Shown here in pieces: positions 1-10,085 of a stretch of 64,000 nucleotides of DNA. Each line of letters opens with the position of its first letter. Within the stretch, counting starts at the first letter, position 1. Position numbers and translations under genes: made by a program. The DNA comes from Triglochin maritima. Taxonomy: Eukaryota; Streptophyta; Magnoliopsida; Alismatales; Juncaginaceae. Below the pieces are notes generated by a model. The model ran no database searches. It had not been told where the DNA came from and saw nothing but the letters and a program-made list of their open reading frames with translations. The stretch lies in the NCBI GenBank assembly GCA_963682175.1, contig OY821787.1, positions 24,096,501 to 24,160,500 of the forward strand, written 5' to 3'.

Positions 1-20
1 TGGAGGACTAGTGGGGGTAA

Positions 21-830
21 CGGTCAGAGCTCGCACGTCAACCTCAACCTCTGCCTTATCAACCTCCACACCCATCGGCGACCTACCAACCTCCACATCA
101 AAGGTCTCAGAACCATAATTACCAATCTCCTCAGCCCTCATCGTCGGGTTATTCTAACCAAACTCCACTACCCCAACAGGTTGACTCGAAGGACCCCACT
201 CCGGAACAAACCCTTCAAGCATTCATTCAAAGCACACAATCAATGTCTGCGGCCACCAACAATTCGGTCAAAGCATTGCAAATGCAAGTTAGCCAGTTGG
301 CTCTTCAGCTCCATGAACGAGAGAAAGGCCAGTTACCGAGTCAACCCGAGGTGAATCCTCGGGGTACCCATTCTCAAGGAAGGCCACCAGTGCCTCATGC
401 TACCTTTGAACCAACCCATCATATTAATGTGATTCATACTTTGAGTTCTGGTAAGGAGGTGGATAACCACATTAAGGTGCCTTCCTTGTCATCACCATCT
501 CTTGGTGTCACCAGACCTGCGGTGATACCTGCATCTCTGAGGGAGTCGGATCCTGAGGTTCCCTCCACAAATACTTCCAGGAAGGAGCCTGATCCTGAGG
601 TTCCTTCTACATTTCCTTCGACAATGGGGCCGAACCCTGAGGTGCCCTTGTCTCCTCTTGTGTCGAAGGAATCAGATTCTGAGGTCCCCACTCATGCTTC
701 TTTGGACCAGAATTCTGAGGTTCCTTCGCAACACCCTTATGCCCTGAAGGGCCATTTCCTGAGCGCCTTAAAAATAAAGCCTCAGATCAACATGACAAGA
801 TGCTTGATATGTTTCGGCAAGTTAAGGTGA
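21..830 (+). pseudogene. Gag C-terminal region of element A (broken)
   Basis: Structural capsid/nucleocapsid polyprotein of a gypsy retrotransposon, which would package element RNA in the cytoplasm. The frame that holds Met243 is open from base 21 after a stop at 18-20, so the upstream Gag domain is missing. Bases 36-240 encode a Pro/Gln/His-rich linker. Then comes a short amphipathic stretch (VKALQMQVSQLALQLHERE), the same motif as in B (minus strand near 25560) and E (near 44490). Residues about 90-165 (counted from Met243) are Ser/Pro/Glu-rich with repeated 'DPEVPST'-like units. The frame is lost near 750: homology to the sister protein (FPELLKKK...DKMLEIFRQVKV) continues in the +1 frame from about 790. 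No zinc knuckle is visible in this part. Confidence 0.75.
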
Positions 831-1878
831 GCATCCCTCTGTTGGAGGTGATTCAGCAAATGCCACCTTATGCCAAGGTTCTCAAGGACTTATTCACCAA
901 GAAGAGAAAAACTCATGTTCTAAAGAAAGCTTTTCTTGCGGCTAACATGAGTTCTTTGTTGGCACAACCCATGCAAATCAAATACAAGGACCCTGGTTGT
1001 CCTACTATCTCTTGTGTGATTGGTGATGTGTCCATACATCGAGCCTTATTGGACCTTGGTGCATTTGTTAATCTTCTGCCGTATTCTGTCTACGTCCACC
1101 TCGGTCTTGGAGACCTCAAACAAACAAAACCCACTATTCAATTGGCCGATAGGTCTATGAAGAAACCGAGGGGTGTGGTGGAAGATGTGCTGATCAAGTT
1201 GGAGAGTTCATTTATCCAGTCAACTTCTTTGTTTTGGATACTGAACCTGTGCCAAACCCACTTGGACAAATTCCTGTTATTCTGGGGCGACCATTTCTAG
1301 CAACTTCCAATGCCTTGATCAATTGTCGCAATGGTCTGATGCGCTTGACTTATGCTAGTCAATGCGCTGATTTCAACATCTTCACCATTGACAAGAAGCC
1401 AAGTGCCTTCAATGACCCTATTGGGGTCAACCTTATCCAGGGCTTCGATGAGATTGAAGTTGAGGGCACCTTCAAGTACTTCAGAGAATTGTTCGATGGA
1501 GATCCTGAACGTGGTGAAGATGTTTCACCTGGGCTGACACAAGAAGGTGCCTTATCTTCTGATCACGTGGCCTTAGAGCCACATCCTTTTGATCATGTGG
1601 TCGTTGAGCCACATCCTTTCGATCATGTGGCTCTTGAGCCACAATATACCATTTTTGTGGCCTCTGTGCCACATGCTCTTCATTCTGTATCTGTTGAGGA
1701 CCCTATGTGGGGTAAGAATCAACCACCTGATACCCTACATTTCAAACAACCAGACATAGGTTCACCTCTTGTTCATGCCTCCAATCTTGCTCACTCTCAA
1801 GAGGCATCAAACGACCATAATGCTTATAAGGGTATCAAGTGGTCTAGCAATTCTACTTTGTATGTTGTGATCCCATGA
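800..1878 (+). pseudogene. Athila-type aspartic protease of element A with long tail (frameshifted)
   Basis: Protease that would process Gag and Pol in the virus-like particle. The first frame (800-1300) holds the conserved lead-in 'VKVSIPLLEVIQQMPPYAKV', then the catalytic loop LLDLGAFVNLLPYSVY; Asp and Gly are kept and the usual Ser after DLGA is Phe. A frameshift near 1200 moves the rest to another frame (1234-1878), which carries 'GQIPVILGRPFLATSNALIN', the normal C-terminal protease motif. After the fold, a tail of about 130 residues contains tandem 10-residue units (DHVALEPHPF, nearly three copies at 1560-1640). The same tail occurs in E. Reverse transcriptase would normally follow; here it is absent. 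Confidence 0.8.
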
Positions 1879-3163
1879 ATGTGCATTTTTGGCTCGAGAC
1901 ATGGCGGGTTCCCATTTGATGTCCCTTAAAATATGAAGATGGGAGCCCATTTTTGTACATTGTATAATAATAATAATAACTCCTTCAGTGAGCATCGATT
2001 GTCGTGGGCTCCAACCCTTGAGTATTTGGGCCCCATTTCTTTCACGTATTTGTATCCCTTCTTTAGCATCTCACAGGTTTTGAGGGAATTCGGGTTTGTG
2101 TCCATCACTATAACCATGAACTTCCTGTTGCACTTCATGTTGGTGAGATCTTTCCTTTTTCATGCATAAATCCATGTAGTATCTTGCTCACATTCATTGA
2201 GGACAATACATGAAGTAGGTGTGGGGGTGTTTTACGTGTGTACATAGTCGAGTCTTTTTCCTTTGATTTTGTTTTCTTTTGTGTGTATTGATAGGGTCAT
2301 GTTAGTGTGCTTCATTTAATATCGATATATCTGCTTGCCATGATCCTTGGGTGACTTGTCTTCTTTTGCTTGCCTAGTGCTTTAAAAAAATTCACATTTC
2401 TTTCAAAATCTTCATGTGTTTGTGAAAGAAAAGGTTTTGTGGGTTTTGTGTGCGTTTAGCATGTGCAAAACCATTGAGAGGCAAAGTAAAAAGAAAGTAG
2501 GTCTGAGGGGACTTCGTGCCTGGTGCTTTCAAGTCATATGACTTGGGATGCACCGACTGAACTCCCGTTACACGGGTGGAAGGAATTGCCCTATGTGGAG
2601 ATTTGGGGAAAGGTGTACATAATAGTGTAAGTCCTCATAGCCAATGATGCACGAAACCTGACGCTGGGAGAATGAAACTCCAACTAATAAAAAGAAAAGA
2701 AGAAAAAAAATTAATAAGAAAAGAAACAAAAAAATGGTAATGCAAATAAGAACCATAATGGACCTTACACTTTGTCTCACTTGAGGATGTTGAGGTTGTC
2801 CATGTCTTTCACTTAAGTCCTTATTTAACTTGCACGAATGGTTCATTAGGCTAGGTGTGTGGACTGAATACCTATATAGAGTCAGCCCGTAGGATTACCG
2901 TGTACAATGATTGACAAAATATGTCCAACGAGTCGAGTGTCTAGATTGAATAATGCATCTTGTTCGGATTTTGTGGGTATATCCGCTGAAAACCCTCAGG
3001 AGACAACACTCCTCCTCCTTGGCGACAAGGAGGTTTAACGGCTTGCTGCACGTCCTAAGTGCAACCGTGAGTCTTACGAAAGTGAGCTAGAATTTCTTGT
3101 TTTTCGTATGTTTCTCTCTCTTTGTTTTGCTCGGGACTAGTAAAAGTTAGGTGTGTGGGTATT
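1879..3163 (+). other. 3' noncoding region of element A with polypurine tract
   Basis: No credible coding frame. The region matches the segment downstream of integrase in element C (minus, 27508-29012) and the 3' regions of B and E, so it is a conserved family segment. A purine-rich motif (AAGTAGGTGTGGGGGTG) sits at 2212-2228, and the true polypurine tract (AAAAGTTAGGTGTGTGGG) is at 3142-3159 directly before the LTR. An A/T-rich low-complexity stretch covers 2680-2740. Confidence 0.65.
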
Positions 3164-4720
3164 CGATTGACATTATTTCATGCTTACATTTGTATCTTAT
3201 ATCAATTATCTTTCACCTAAACAATGCTACGTAACGAGCTTTATGTTTGATTTTCAGAAATAAAGATCTTTGAAGAGAAGAGGCATGAAAGGACCTAAAA
3301 GAAGGAAAAATGACTGAGTTGAGAGACTCGAGGACTAAGATGCAAGATCAAAGGACCTGAATGCAAGATAGAAGTACCAATGAGCAAACAAGAATACTCC
3401 ACACCATCATGGGGAGTATTTTGGCAATTCTATTCGGGTCGGAACTCCAGCAAGCGAGGTAGATGCATCAAAGACCAACAAATACATCCAGAAAAGCCCA
3501 GAACAAAAACCTGACGAATCGAAACCCTGTAGCCCGCCAATTAGCGGTCTGGTCCGGGTTTCTTCGGATCCGCTAATATGTCTGTGGGTTATGTATTAGA
3601 GTGTGTTTAGTCTATTTCTGGTATTTGTTTAGTCCCATACCGGGTGATTGTCCCGGATTACCTTTTCTATGGCTATAAATAGAACTCTCCCTCCTTTGTT
3701 GTACCTCATCTCTGTCTTGGTGGCCATCCTCTCTAGTAGGAGTTAAAGCCTTGAAGCAAAAACCCTGGTGGAGAGAGGCTACTTGTAATTGAGTGAGTAA
3801 TAATAGATGTTTTCCTTTAGTTATGTTCTTTCTTTCTTAGTCTAATTTCCTTTCATATGCTTGCACGCTTCTTTTGTTTTATGTCCTTTTAGTTTCTTTA
3901 ATATTTCTTGCTTGCTTCGTTTAGTTTCATTTCAGAAGAATGTTTCATTTTGTTAACGTAGTTAGTGTAATGAGTAGTGAGTAGTTCCATCCCCATTTGG
4001 AGGGTGGAGAAATATGTGATATGATCATGTTATGTATTTGGTGTGTGTTATCTTAATCCCTTGAGTCTTATATGATTTCCATGACCATCTAATGGGATTT
4101 GACTCTTGGCTTTGATATGCTAATGCTCTTGAATGAAGATTAGCTTATGCTTAGAATAGTGGACCTATTTTATGGGGAATGATAAGGTGAGGATGTGGAT
4201 GGAATTATAAAGGAAACATGACTTGTAGTTGCATGTGCTCTTGTTGCCTTTACCATGGTTAATGCCTTGTATATTTTAATGATAATGTCCTATCTTATTT
4301 CATGTGGAGGCATAGTAAGGTCTAGTCTTTATACATATGTTCATTTAGCTTCATTCCAGTTATTGTTTTGTATGTTTTAATGATATTGTGTTATCTTAAT
4401 TCATGTGTAGGCAAAGTTGGATGTAGTTTTATGATTTTCATGCACTACATAGTGTGATGTGCTTAATTGAACACACACACATACACATACATTTGTATTC
4501 ACACTCTTTTGTCTACCCCCTTTGGGGATTAGTTTTATTGCTTATTTTCCCTTTACTTTCACATTGTAGTGGAGTGTAGATCATAACTCCTTTCTCTCCT
4601 TTCTTTCCCACTCGCCTTCGCACAAACTAAAGTCGACACACCTCCCTATGGATCGACCCGTATTTGCCACCGGTTCAACGTAGTCATGCACTTGCGGTTA
4701 ATTATAAAACGTATCAATCA
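3164..4720 (+). repeat. 3' LTR of element A (about 1.56 kb)
   Basis: Starts CGATTGACAT (first base probably mutated from TGATTG) and ends GTATCAATCA, giving the inverted ends TGATTG/CAATCA shared by the family. Landmarks in order: CCAAT palindrome 3533-3550, GC hairpin CCGGGTGATTGTCCCGG near 3640-3656, TATAAATA at 3674-3681, 'CTTGGTGGCC' leader, hairpin-forming 'CCATCCCCATTTGG' near 3990, and an (AC)-rich stretch near 4470. The last bases before the end (TGCACTTGCGGTTAATT) are the most conserved part among all copies in the window. Confidence 0.75.
3533..3681 (+). promoter_or_regulatory. LTR U3 core: CCAAT palindrome, GC hairpin and TATA box
   Basis: CCGCCAATTAGCGG-type palindrome, then CCGGGTGATTGTCCCGG, then TATAAATA at 3674-3681 with a conserved CTATGGC lead. 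The same order and spacing recur in LTRs at 5224-5397, 6479-6645 and 36464-36630 and, inverted, at 27101, 38290, 41746 and 51180. This is the likely polymerase II promoter of the element; activity is inferred from position and conservation only. Confidence 0.55.
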
Positions 4721-4850
4721 ACGTGCTAAGTGTAACCGTGATTCCTATGAAAGTGAGTTAGGACTTATCTTGTTTTCCGTTTGTTTTTCCCTTCTTTGTT
4801 CTCTTTCTTTGTTTTTCTCGGGTCTCGCAAAAGTTAGGTGTAGGGGTTTT
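4721..4850 (+). mobile_element. 3' internal end and polypurine tract of host element H
   Basis: Begins ACGTGCTAAGTGTAACCGTGATTCC and ends with the polypurine tract AAAAGTTAGGTGTAGGGG (4829-4846), directly followed by LTR start TGATTGACAT at 4851. This equals the last 130 bp of internal DNA in sister copies, so it is the 3' end of a second element into which A was inserted. Confidence 0.65.
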
Positions 4851-6110
4851 TGATTGACATCATATCATGCATATATATGTGTCTTGTATCCTTTATTTTT
4901 AGCCTAAGTAATTCTATGTAATGAGTTTTATGTTTAAGTTTCAAGAATAAACTGGTTTGCGAAGAAGAGACTCAAAAAAAACTTAAAAGCAAGAAAAATG
5001 ACTACATTTTAAAGACTTATGGACTGTGATGCAAGACAGAAGGACTCGGATGTAAACCAAAAGGACCAATAAGCAAATCAAGAAGCTCCACAACATCATG
5101 AGGAGTATTTTGGCAATTAAATCCGGGCCTAAACGTCAACAACCAAATCGGGTTCGCCAAACATGATGCAATCCAGCTCAAATCAATCCACCCACAACCA
5201 GACGCCATCAGACCAATACAGACAGCCAATTGGTTGTCCCAAACCTCCAATTAGCGGTCCAAATGGATCCAAATTATTCATGGTTTAGTCGGGTGTTCTA
5301 TTATGTTGTTTTACGTCCGTTTATAGTATGTGTTTAGTCTCATACCGGGGGATTGTCCCCGGTTACGTTTTTCTATGACTATAAATCGAACTCTTCCTCG
5401 TCCTTTGTATTCACCCATTGCTCGGTGGCATTCTCTCTACTTGCAGCAAAACTCAAGTGGAGATGAATGCTACTTGTAATGTGAGTCACCTAAGTGAATA
5501 ATTTTTCTTAGTTTGTTTTTGTCTTCTCTTTTAATTCTTGCTTGTTTTGTATAATTTCGTTTTGTCTTCTTTTCTCAAAGAGTAGTGAGTAGTTCCATCC
5601 CCCTTTAGGGGTGGAGATGATGTACATATATGTTGTGAAGTTTGGATGTTTGATGAATTTTTGATTGTCTAGACTTGCATATTTATATGTTCATCGGGGG
5701 TGTTTTAATCATCTACATGTTGGGGGATTGTTGATGGGTTTTGCCATAAGATTTAGACACTTCCCATGCTTAGTTTCCTCATGTTTATTGACTGAAATTT
5801 CCTGTTGAATATGCTACATGTTAGTTATCTGTTTGTATTTGTGTTTGCTAGCTTGATTGAAGAAACATAGTTTTGATGGGTTGTGCCATAAGATTTAGAC
5901 ACATCCCATGCATAGCTTTGTTCTTCACATGAGTTCATGGTTTTCGATGAGTCTTGCCATATCTTTAGACACTTCTCATACTTAGCCTAATCTTATGCTA
6001 ATCAAGTAGTAATTTTGATACGTTGTCTGAATGGATTGATAGGTTTTGCCACATCTTTAGACACTTCCTATGCATGAAGACACACACATGACACGCACAT
6101 ACATGCTTAC
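4851..6110 (+). repeat. LTR of element H, 3' truncated
   Basis: Starts TGATTGACATC. Contains U3 palindromes at 5224-5260, the GC hairpin near 5345-5362 and TATAAATC at 5390-5397. Downstream are four copies of a roughly 40-bp motif (GGTTTTGCCATA ... TTTAGACACTTCC) at 5732, 5874, 5945 and 6037. At 6110 it runs straight into the start of another LTR copy, so the 3' 300-400 bp are missing. Confidence 0.65.
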
Positions 6111-7471
6111 TCATTGACATCATTTCATGTTTATATTTGTATCTTATATCTATTATCTTTCACGTAAACAATGCTACGTGACGAGTTTTATTTTTGAATT
6201 TAAAAAATAAATAGGTTTGAAGAGAAGAGGCATAAAAGGACCTAAAAGCATGAAAAAGGACTGAGTTGAGAGACTCAATGACTAAGATGCAAGATCGAAG
6301 GACCTGAACGTAAGATCAATTGACCAATGAGCAAACAAGAATACTTCACACCATCATGGGGAGTATTTTGGCAATTCTATTCGGGTCAGAGCTCCAACAA
6401 GCGAAGTAGATGCATCAAAGACAAACAAAGCCTTCCAGAAAAGCCCACAAGAAAATCCAGAGCGATCCAAACACGGTAGACCGCCAATTGGCGGTCCAAG
6501 ACCACTAATTAGCGGTCACTTTTGGTCCGGATCCGCTAAGATTTATGTGGAGCGTGTATTAGTGTGTATATAGTCTATTTCTGATATTTGTTTAGTCCCA
6601 TACCTGGGGATTGTCCCGGATTACCTTTTTCTATGGCTATAAATAAAACTCTTCACCTTGTATTGTAATTACCCATTGCTTGGTGGCATTCTCTCTACTT
6701 GGAGTAAGCCTTGGAGTAAAATCGCAAGGTGTAGAAGAATGCTACCTTCAATGTGAGTCATCTAATAAAATAATTTTTCCATTATTTTGTTCTTCTGTTG
6801 TTTCTTTATGCATGCTTAGCTTAGTTTTATTTCTTTGATTCTAGGCTAAATTAGTTAGAATGTTTCTTTTCTTATTTAGTTTAATTGTTAGAGTAATGTG
6901 TAGTGAGTAGATCCATCCCCTTTGGGGGTGGAGATGATGTTCATACATGCATTAAAGAATGGATATGAATGCTTTATATTTTGATTGTGTTGATAAATGT
7001 GAATGTATACTTGCTTATTAGAGTAGAATACTACACTTGATGGGTTTTGCCACACATCTTAGACACCTCCCATGCTTGTTTAGGTTCTGAAATAACCAGC
7101 TTGTGTATATGAATGTTAATCAACTAGGTTAGTGAATGGATTGATAGGTTTTGCCATAACCTTTAAACACTTCCTATGCATGAAAACACTACCTACATTT
7201 GTGCCTATAGAATGCATTCTTCACCATCTTTTTACATGTGTGCACACACTCCACCCCTAAGGGGCTTTCCATTTCTGATTTCCAGCTTTCAATTTCCCTC
7301 GCTTTCATTTTCCTTGTTTGATGCTTACTCGTTTAGTGTAGTTAGTATAGTTTAGTGTAATCACAACTTCTTCCCCTATTTTCCCATTTGCCTTCGAACA
7401 AACCAGAGTCTACACACCTCCTTGGGGATCGACCCATATTTGTCACTGCTTCAACGCGGCCGTGCACAACC
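6111..7471 (+). repeat. LTR copy c, truncated at its 3' end by the LINE junction
   Basis: Starts TCATTGACATC (mutated TGATTG). Contains the perfect palindrome GACCGCCAATTGGCGGTC at 6479-6496, TATAAATA at 6638-6645, the hairpin CCATCCCCTTTGGGGGTGG near 6912, two copies of the 40-bp motif (7038, 7142) and CACCCCTAAGGGGC near 7252. It stops at GTGCAC (7466-7471), roughly 40 bp short of the usual end, where LINE sequence begins. Confidence 0.65.
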
Positions 7472-7474
7472 AGC

Positions 7475-9354
7475 CATAATAGTCGAAGGAGGCCCACATC
7501 ATTCCAGCTCGTTAGTCATTTCAGACCAAGCCCTCCTTCATCCTTTGGTGTACACACATCCTCCACGCCACAACAACCCACTTCTTTTGCCCTCCCCAAA
7601 TGAATTGAGCCATGAGGCTCTCAATCTCTTTCAGAACCTTCCTTGGAATAAGGAAAGCGGAGGTCCAATAGATACTGAGCGAGACAAGCACGCTTCTCAC
7701 AAGCTCTACCCGGCCGGCAATGGATAGGAAATTCTGCTTCCAAGTGCTAAGACGTTGCTTGACCTTTTTTACAAGTGACATACAATGAGTTCTCCCCATC
7801 CTCCCGGAGAATAACGGAAGCCTGAGGTAAATCACAGGAATTCCTTTCGTTCCATACCAAGGTGGGCTGCGATCCAAGCTCCATGTGGCACGTCCCCTCC
7901 CATGAATACTTGGCACTTTGCCGTGCTAAATCTCAGCCCCGAACATGTCATGAACTCCTCTAGGACAGCCCTTATGGCCCGAGCATTAGCCTTCGTTGCA
8001 CTAGCAAAGACTAGGACATCATCGGCGAAAAGCAAGTGAGAAACGAGCACCTCCCCACAAGATAATGGCTCAATCCTTCCATCCCTCACCGCTTTTTTTT
8101 CATCTCACTTAGGACTTCCATACACATAACAAACAAGTACGGTGCGAATGGATCACCTTGCCTCAAGCCATTTCTCGCAACAAAAGCGGTTGAGTTAGCT
8201 CCATTTACCGTCACTACAAAAGATGCTTTGACACAACTCATAATCAGCCTTCTCCACTTCAGAGGGAAACCAAAGCGAGTCATTACCTCATCAAGGAAGG
8301 ACCAAGAGATAGAGTCATACGCTTTCCGAATATCAAGATTTAGGCACATGCGTCCCCTCCCTTTGTCAAGATGTAGATTGTGGCATAGTTCATGTGCGAG
8401 GAGAATATTGTCACCAATTCGCTTTCCTTTGACAAAAGTACTTTGGTTCTCCCCAATCAGCCTTGGTAGCATCCCCTTGAGACGGTTTGCAAGGACTTTG
8501 GAGGTGAACCTATTGGTCATGTTGCATAGAGCGATAGGGCAGTAGTCCTCTACCAAATTCAGTGCCTTCTTCTTCGGGATAATGGTGATTGAGGTAGAGT
8601 TCCATTGGGTTAGCACTCTTCCGCTGTCCAAACAGGAGTTCATGGCCTGAAATACGTCTCCTTTGATGGTGTCCCACGCGGTCTTGACGAATTTTGCATT
8701 GAAGCCATCGGGGCCCGGTGCCTTGTCCACATTTGCATGTAACACCACCTCTTCAATCTCTTTTATTTCCAGCTTTTGAGTGAGGTTTCTCCCTTCCTCT
8801 GGCAGGAGTTGTGGGAGAATGAGAGAAGGATCAATGGGTTGTACCTGAAAATCATTAGGAAATAGGTTAGCATAAAAACGACGTAAGGCGTCCCGAATTT
8901 CGCCTTCCTCCTCCACGATATGCACTCCCTCACATACTCTCCTCACTTGGTTGGTGGCTCTCCTCACACAGAGTTGCGCATGGGAAAACCTAGTGTTTCA
9001 ATCCCCCTCTTTCAACCACTTCACCCTTGATTTTTGATGGATAAGCGATTCCTTCCGAGCAAGGGCACGCTCAAGATCCCCCTTTGCTGTCCCTTTAGCA
9101 GCGGCTAGATCTTTGTCATGTGGTAGGTTTTGCCTTTCCTTTCTCACCTCCTCAAGGGCAATCCGGGCCTCACCCACCTTGTTTGTAATGTTCCCAAAGG
9201 TTCTTCCACTCCAAATTATAAGTCCCTTCTTTACTTCTTTTATCTTTTCAGCAACACGAAACATAGGCGTGCCAATCACGAAAGTAGACCAAGCTTGATC
9301 CACTACGGCTTTCAACTCTACATGCTCCGTCCAATGGTTTTCAAAATGAAACAT
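7475..9354 (-). pseudogene. LINE ORF2 reverse transcriptase domain, broken
   Basis: RNA-dependent DNA polymerase of an L1-type element. Frame 8998-9354 is the linker (ends VKWLKEGD, then a stop). Frame 8086-8967 carries KAPGPDGFNAKFVKTAWD, ITIIPKKK, LNLDIRKAYDSISWSFLD (catalytic Asp block A) and GLRQGDPFAPYLFV. A T-run near 8090-8098 (plus strand) coincides with a frameshift; the next frame (7832-8089) has SHLLFADDVLVF with the catalytic FADD. A further frame (7521-7916) carries SLVKKVKQRLSTWKQNFLS and 'LSIAGRVELVRSVL'. Protein homology ends near 7475 before the usual C-terminal Cys-rich domain. All core motifs are readable but spread over three or more frames. Confidence 0.8.
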
Positions 9355-10078
9355 TTACTTTTTCCTTCGTTCATTTCCCTCCGTCCTCATCACTAGCACG
9401 GCAAGGTCACTAAGATCTTTATCACCAACGATGTAGTAGGATTTTGGAAACATCTCGAGCCACGCATTGTTCATAAGTATGCGGTCAATCCTTGTCTCAA
9501 TACACGCACTTCCTTCGGAGGATTTTGACCACGTGAAATCCCCTCCCGTAAAGCACACCTCAAGTAGCTGAAGTGCATCAATACACTCATTAAAATCCTT
9601 CATCGCTATCTCATTTCCAGCAGCACCACCCCGCTTCTGACTAGCATAACAAATACAATTAAAGTCACCTCCTACAATCCACGGCCTCGAAACCTCTGGA
9701 GCCACAAGATGAAGATCGCTCAACAAAGCTCTCCTATCCACTTGCCCATTGTCACCATACACCGCCGTGATATCAAATGTTGTCTCATCCATCTTCTTGA
9801 AGCCCATGAAGTGGAGTAATTGTGGTGTTCCGAAAGTCACTTGAAGATCAATAACTTGGTCATTCCACAACACCAACAGCCGTCCTGAGTCCACGATCAA
9901 GCTATTTGCAATCCATGCATGCGGCTAAATCACTCGTTTGAACCTTTCCATCTTCTTGTGTTTTACCTTGTGTTCCATAAGACATACGACATCCGGATTT
10001 GTCTCCTTTATTCGACCCATAATCATGAGTGCGCGGCCGGGTCCATTTGCTCCTCGCACATTCCACATTAGTACATTC
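9355..10078 (-). pseudogene. LINE ORF2 endonuclease domain (APE-like), inactivated
   Basis: Would nick target DNA for target-primed reverse transcription. The start at 10078 reads MNVLMWNVRGANGPGRAL, the usual plant ORF2 start with catalytic Asn, then VVCLMEHKV with the catalytic Glu. A stop near 9930 interrupts the frame. The rest (9355-9900) contains IVGGDFNCI, FTWSK, RIDRILMN and finally SDLAVL. In active enzymes the last motif is SDH, so the catalytic His appears replaced by Leu. A stop follows at 9355-9357 before the reverse transcriptase linker. Both the stops and the His loss argue against function. Confidence 0.75.
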
Positions 10079-10085
10079 ATGGGGT

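Larger units (their letters stand above)
1..4720 (+). mobile_element. Athila-like Ty3/gypsy element A, gag-protease type, 5' end outside window
   Basis: Order seen: Gag C-terminal part, aspartic protease, about 1.3 kb of noncoding DNA, a polypurine tract at 3142-3160, then a 3' LTR ending in ATCAATCA at 4720. No reverse transcriptase, RNase H or integrase lies between protease and LTR. The sequence after the LTR starts ACGTGCTAAG, which matches the 3' internal region of sister copies (for example near 47030), so A is inserted in a relative (H). The left end, 5' LTR and left target duplication lie outside the window. Athila affiliation is inferred from the DLGA protease motif and the tRNA-Asp-like primer site of sister copy E. 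Confidence 0.8.

Noticed and set aside
5732..6076. CRISPR-like spaced repeats
   Set aside because: Imperfect repeats with irregular spacing inside plant LTRs; no cas genes; eukaryotic context.
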